From Cavenderia fasciculata (lineage: Eukaryota; Evosea; Eumycetozoa; Acytosteliales; Cavenderiaceae), in assembly GCF_000203815.1 (NCBI RefSeq), contig NW_004457624.1, positions 558,001 to 622,000 on the forward strand: a stretch of 64,000 bases of DNA, read 5' to 3'. Position numbers and translations under genes: made by a program. The notes under the pieces are model-generated. The model ran no database searches. It was not told the origin of the DNA and saw only the letters and a program-made list of their open reading frames with translations. Within the stretch, counting starts at the first letter, position 1. Each line of letters opens with the position of its first letter. Shown here piece by piece: positions 59,468 through 64,000 of this stretch.

Positions 59468-62492
<3,025 letters not shown>

Positions 62493-62616
62493 GATTTGAT
62501 GATGATTTATGTTCTTATCTTTGTAAAGATAATAATACTAATGATGATGATGATGGTTATTGAGTTTACTAATTATATATGACTGATTATTGATTGCTAT
62601 TGTTATGAATAATGAT

Positions 62617-62618
<2 letters not shown>

Positions 62619-62662
<44 letters not shown>
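62619..62662. repeat. (TATC)n microsatellite
   Basis: About 11 uninterrupted TATC units just upstream of the cullin gene. Confidence 0.9.
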
Positions 62663-62664
<2 letters not shown>

Positions 62665-63232
62665 ATCTATCTTATTACAATCGGGTAATAAAAAGAGAGA
62701 AAAGGAAGAAGAAAAAGAGGAAGAGGAGGAGGAGGAGGAGTTTGGTTGTTAATTAAAAGATAGATTAGAGAAGTAAGTATAACAACAGTAGTAGTATAGT
62801 AATTGATGATTGATGTTATGAGTGAGAGTGTAAGAGTAGGAAGAAGAAGAGTGTAAACAGACAGTGCTGAGCAAATATACAAGTAATAATAACAAAAAAA
62901 GTATACAACAACCACTATCAAACAACAATAATAATTCATTCATTCAATCCAAGCAAGTTGTTTGCAAAGAAAAGTGGGGGTCAGCAAAAAATTGATTCAA
63001 AACTTCCAAAATTAGAAAGAAACATGAATTGTTTCTTGTTTTGACAACAACAAGGAATTTTTAGTCTTATCTTTGTGATGAGTAAATAAGAATATTTTTA
63101 GATTGATTATTTATTTAATATTAAATGTTCTAATGAGTCAGTATAACTTGACTGATAGATATTTTGATTTATCAAATCAAATAATAAATCATTTTCATTG
63201 TGGTTCAAAAAAAAAAATAGATTGGTTGATCA

Positions 63233-63253
63233 CCCCCCCCCCCCCCCCCCCCC
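63233..63253 (+). repeat. Poly-C run of 21 bases
   Basis: Twenty-one consecutive C, preceded by CA and followed by ACCACAC. Long C runs are very rare in AT-rich genomes; A and T runs elsewhere here are common. Confidence 0.9.
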
Positions 63254-63331
63254 ACCACACTCATCCCATTCCGATGAACTACCATTATTATTATATTGTT
63301 ATATCTATATAGATATAACTATTAGTCTAAT

Positions 63332-64000
63332 TTATTGATTTATCCAACGACATTGTTCAAAGAATTCTAATATTTTTGATATTTTAGATTGATCCAATTC
63401 AATTAGTTTAGAGATATTGGATAATTTGATAAGTGGTTGTTTGGTTGGTGGTGGTTGTTGTTTGGATAATTTAGTTGATTCTGCTAAGATGGTTTCTTTG
63501 ATTAATAAATATTGACGTGGAAGTATACGAATAGATGAACACAGTTGTTTCTCTTTAATCGATAGTGCATTGGCATTGGGTATACCTTCAAATTCGAGAT
63601 CGACATTTTTCTTTAGTTTGGTTGGTTTCCTATCTTGATGGTTTTTGATACCCAAAAACGTGTCCTCTCGGTCTTTGACCAACTCTGACCTCGATTTATA
63701 CACTGTTGGCTTTTCAGCATGATATGATGTCAATTCACTCTTACTCTTTCTAACACTCTTTTCTTGTTCACGTTTTCTCTTGTCTTCTTCAAATTGATTT
63801 GCTTCTTCAAATGTTCTAATTCCATTTGCTCTATATTCCTGTATTTGTTTAATTCTTGTCATTAAATTCTTTTCAGCTAAAAGAGTAAAATAAATAAATA
63901 AATACAAAAGTAAATAAATTATATTATATTATATTTATATTTATGTATCTCTCTCTACTTACCAATGACACCATTTACCAATTTTTCATGATCTTCTTTG
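63332..64000 (-). CDS. ada2: Transcriptional adaptor ADA2, 3' part (runs off the window)
   Basis: C-terminal part of ADA2, which links GCN5 acetyltransferase to the SAGA-type complexes. Exons seen are 64000-63963 (cut by the window edge) and 63876-63332. Across the splice it reads KEDHEKLVNGVIAEKNLMTR, then IKQIQEYRANGIRTFEEANQ, as in ADA2 (EHE..VN.LI.EK..R.RI..LQEYR..GI.T..EA). A charged linker follows, then the SWIRM domain: LSIKEKQLCSSIRILPRQYL, LIKETILAES, and a final KLIELDQSKISKILEFFEQC. The ZZ and SANT domains must lie beyond the edge. Confidence 0.88.

Larger units (their letters stand above)
62493..63331. other. Gene-free stretch between cullin and ADA2
   Basis: Promoter side of the cullin and 3' side of ADA2. 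Holds a (TATC)n run of about 11 units at 62619-62662, GGA-rich DNA near 62710-62745, and a 21-nt poly-C run at 63233-63253. Frames here are simple-sequence shadows. Confidence 0.5.

Overview
The window looks like nuclear DNA of a social amoeba (dictyostelid). Intergenic DNA is very AT-rich and full of (AAT)n, (TATC)n and homopolymer tracts. Proteins carry long Asn, Gln, Ser and Thr runs. Introns are short and AT-rich, with GTAAGT/GTATGT donors and T-rich acceptors. Gene families such as ankyrin-TBC, TKL kinases and ComC-like EGF/TIG surface proteins point the same way. Codons in highly expressed genes (eIF3A, eIF3L, RPA1) are richer in G/C than I would expect for Dictyostelium discoideum, so another dictyostelid genus is plausible; the species cannot be fixed from the sequence. 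I read 23 protein genes, most with splice models checked for reading phase, plus one possible small gene.

Layout. 0-10 kb: ankyrin-TBC RabGAP (+), an unknown 188-aa gene (+), a 39-nt near-perfect palindrome with a coding-like scrap beside it, COG5 (-), TAF7 (-). 10-20 kb: CNOT10 (+), alpha-L-fucosidase (-), queuosine salvage enzyme QNG1 (+), eIF3L (-) diverging from eIF3A (+). 20-35 kb: eIF3A with a large Arg/Asp/Gly repeat tail, a DUF1206-like membrane protein (-), a long gene-free stretch, a small secreted Cys protein (-), a stray copy of a first exon, and an LRR/TIG/EGF ComC-like surface protein (+) with a 25-nt microexon and an apparent frameshift. 35-49 kb: a small probable mitochondrial protein (+), an ATAD2-like AAA-bromodomain protein (-), NDUFA13 (+), a fuconolactonase-like amidohydrolase (-) and a C1-GRAM-ankyrin-TKL kinase (-). 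52-58 kb: three tandem RPA70 (RPA1) genes (+). 58-64 kb: glutathione S-transferase (-), cullin-1-like (-) and the 3' end of ADA2 (-, running off the edge).

Most genes are housekeeping: transcription (TAF7, ADA2, ATAD2-like), mRNA decay (CNOT10), translation (eIF3A/eIF3L), Golgi traffic (COG5), respiration (NDUFA13), replication (RPA1) and ubiquitin ligation (cullin). The most notable local signals are the RPA70 cluster, where two divergent paralogs keep the intron position of RPA1 but have lost the zinc-bearing C-terminal part in different degrees; the divergent eIF3L/eIF3A pair sharing a 436-bp promoter; and the ComC-like gene with its duplicated first exon. I found no tRNA, rRNA, CRISPR array or recognisable transposon or virus-like element.
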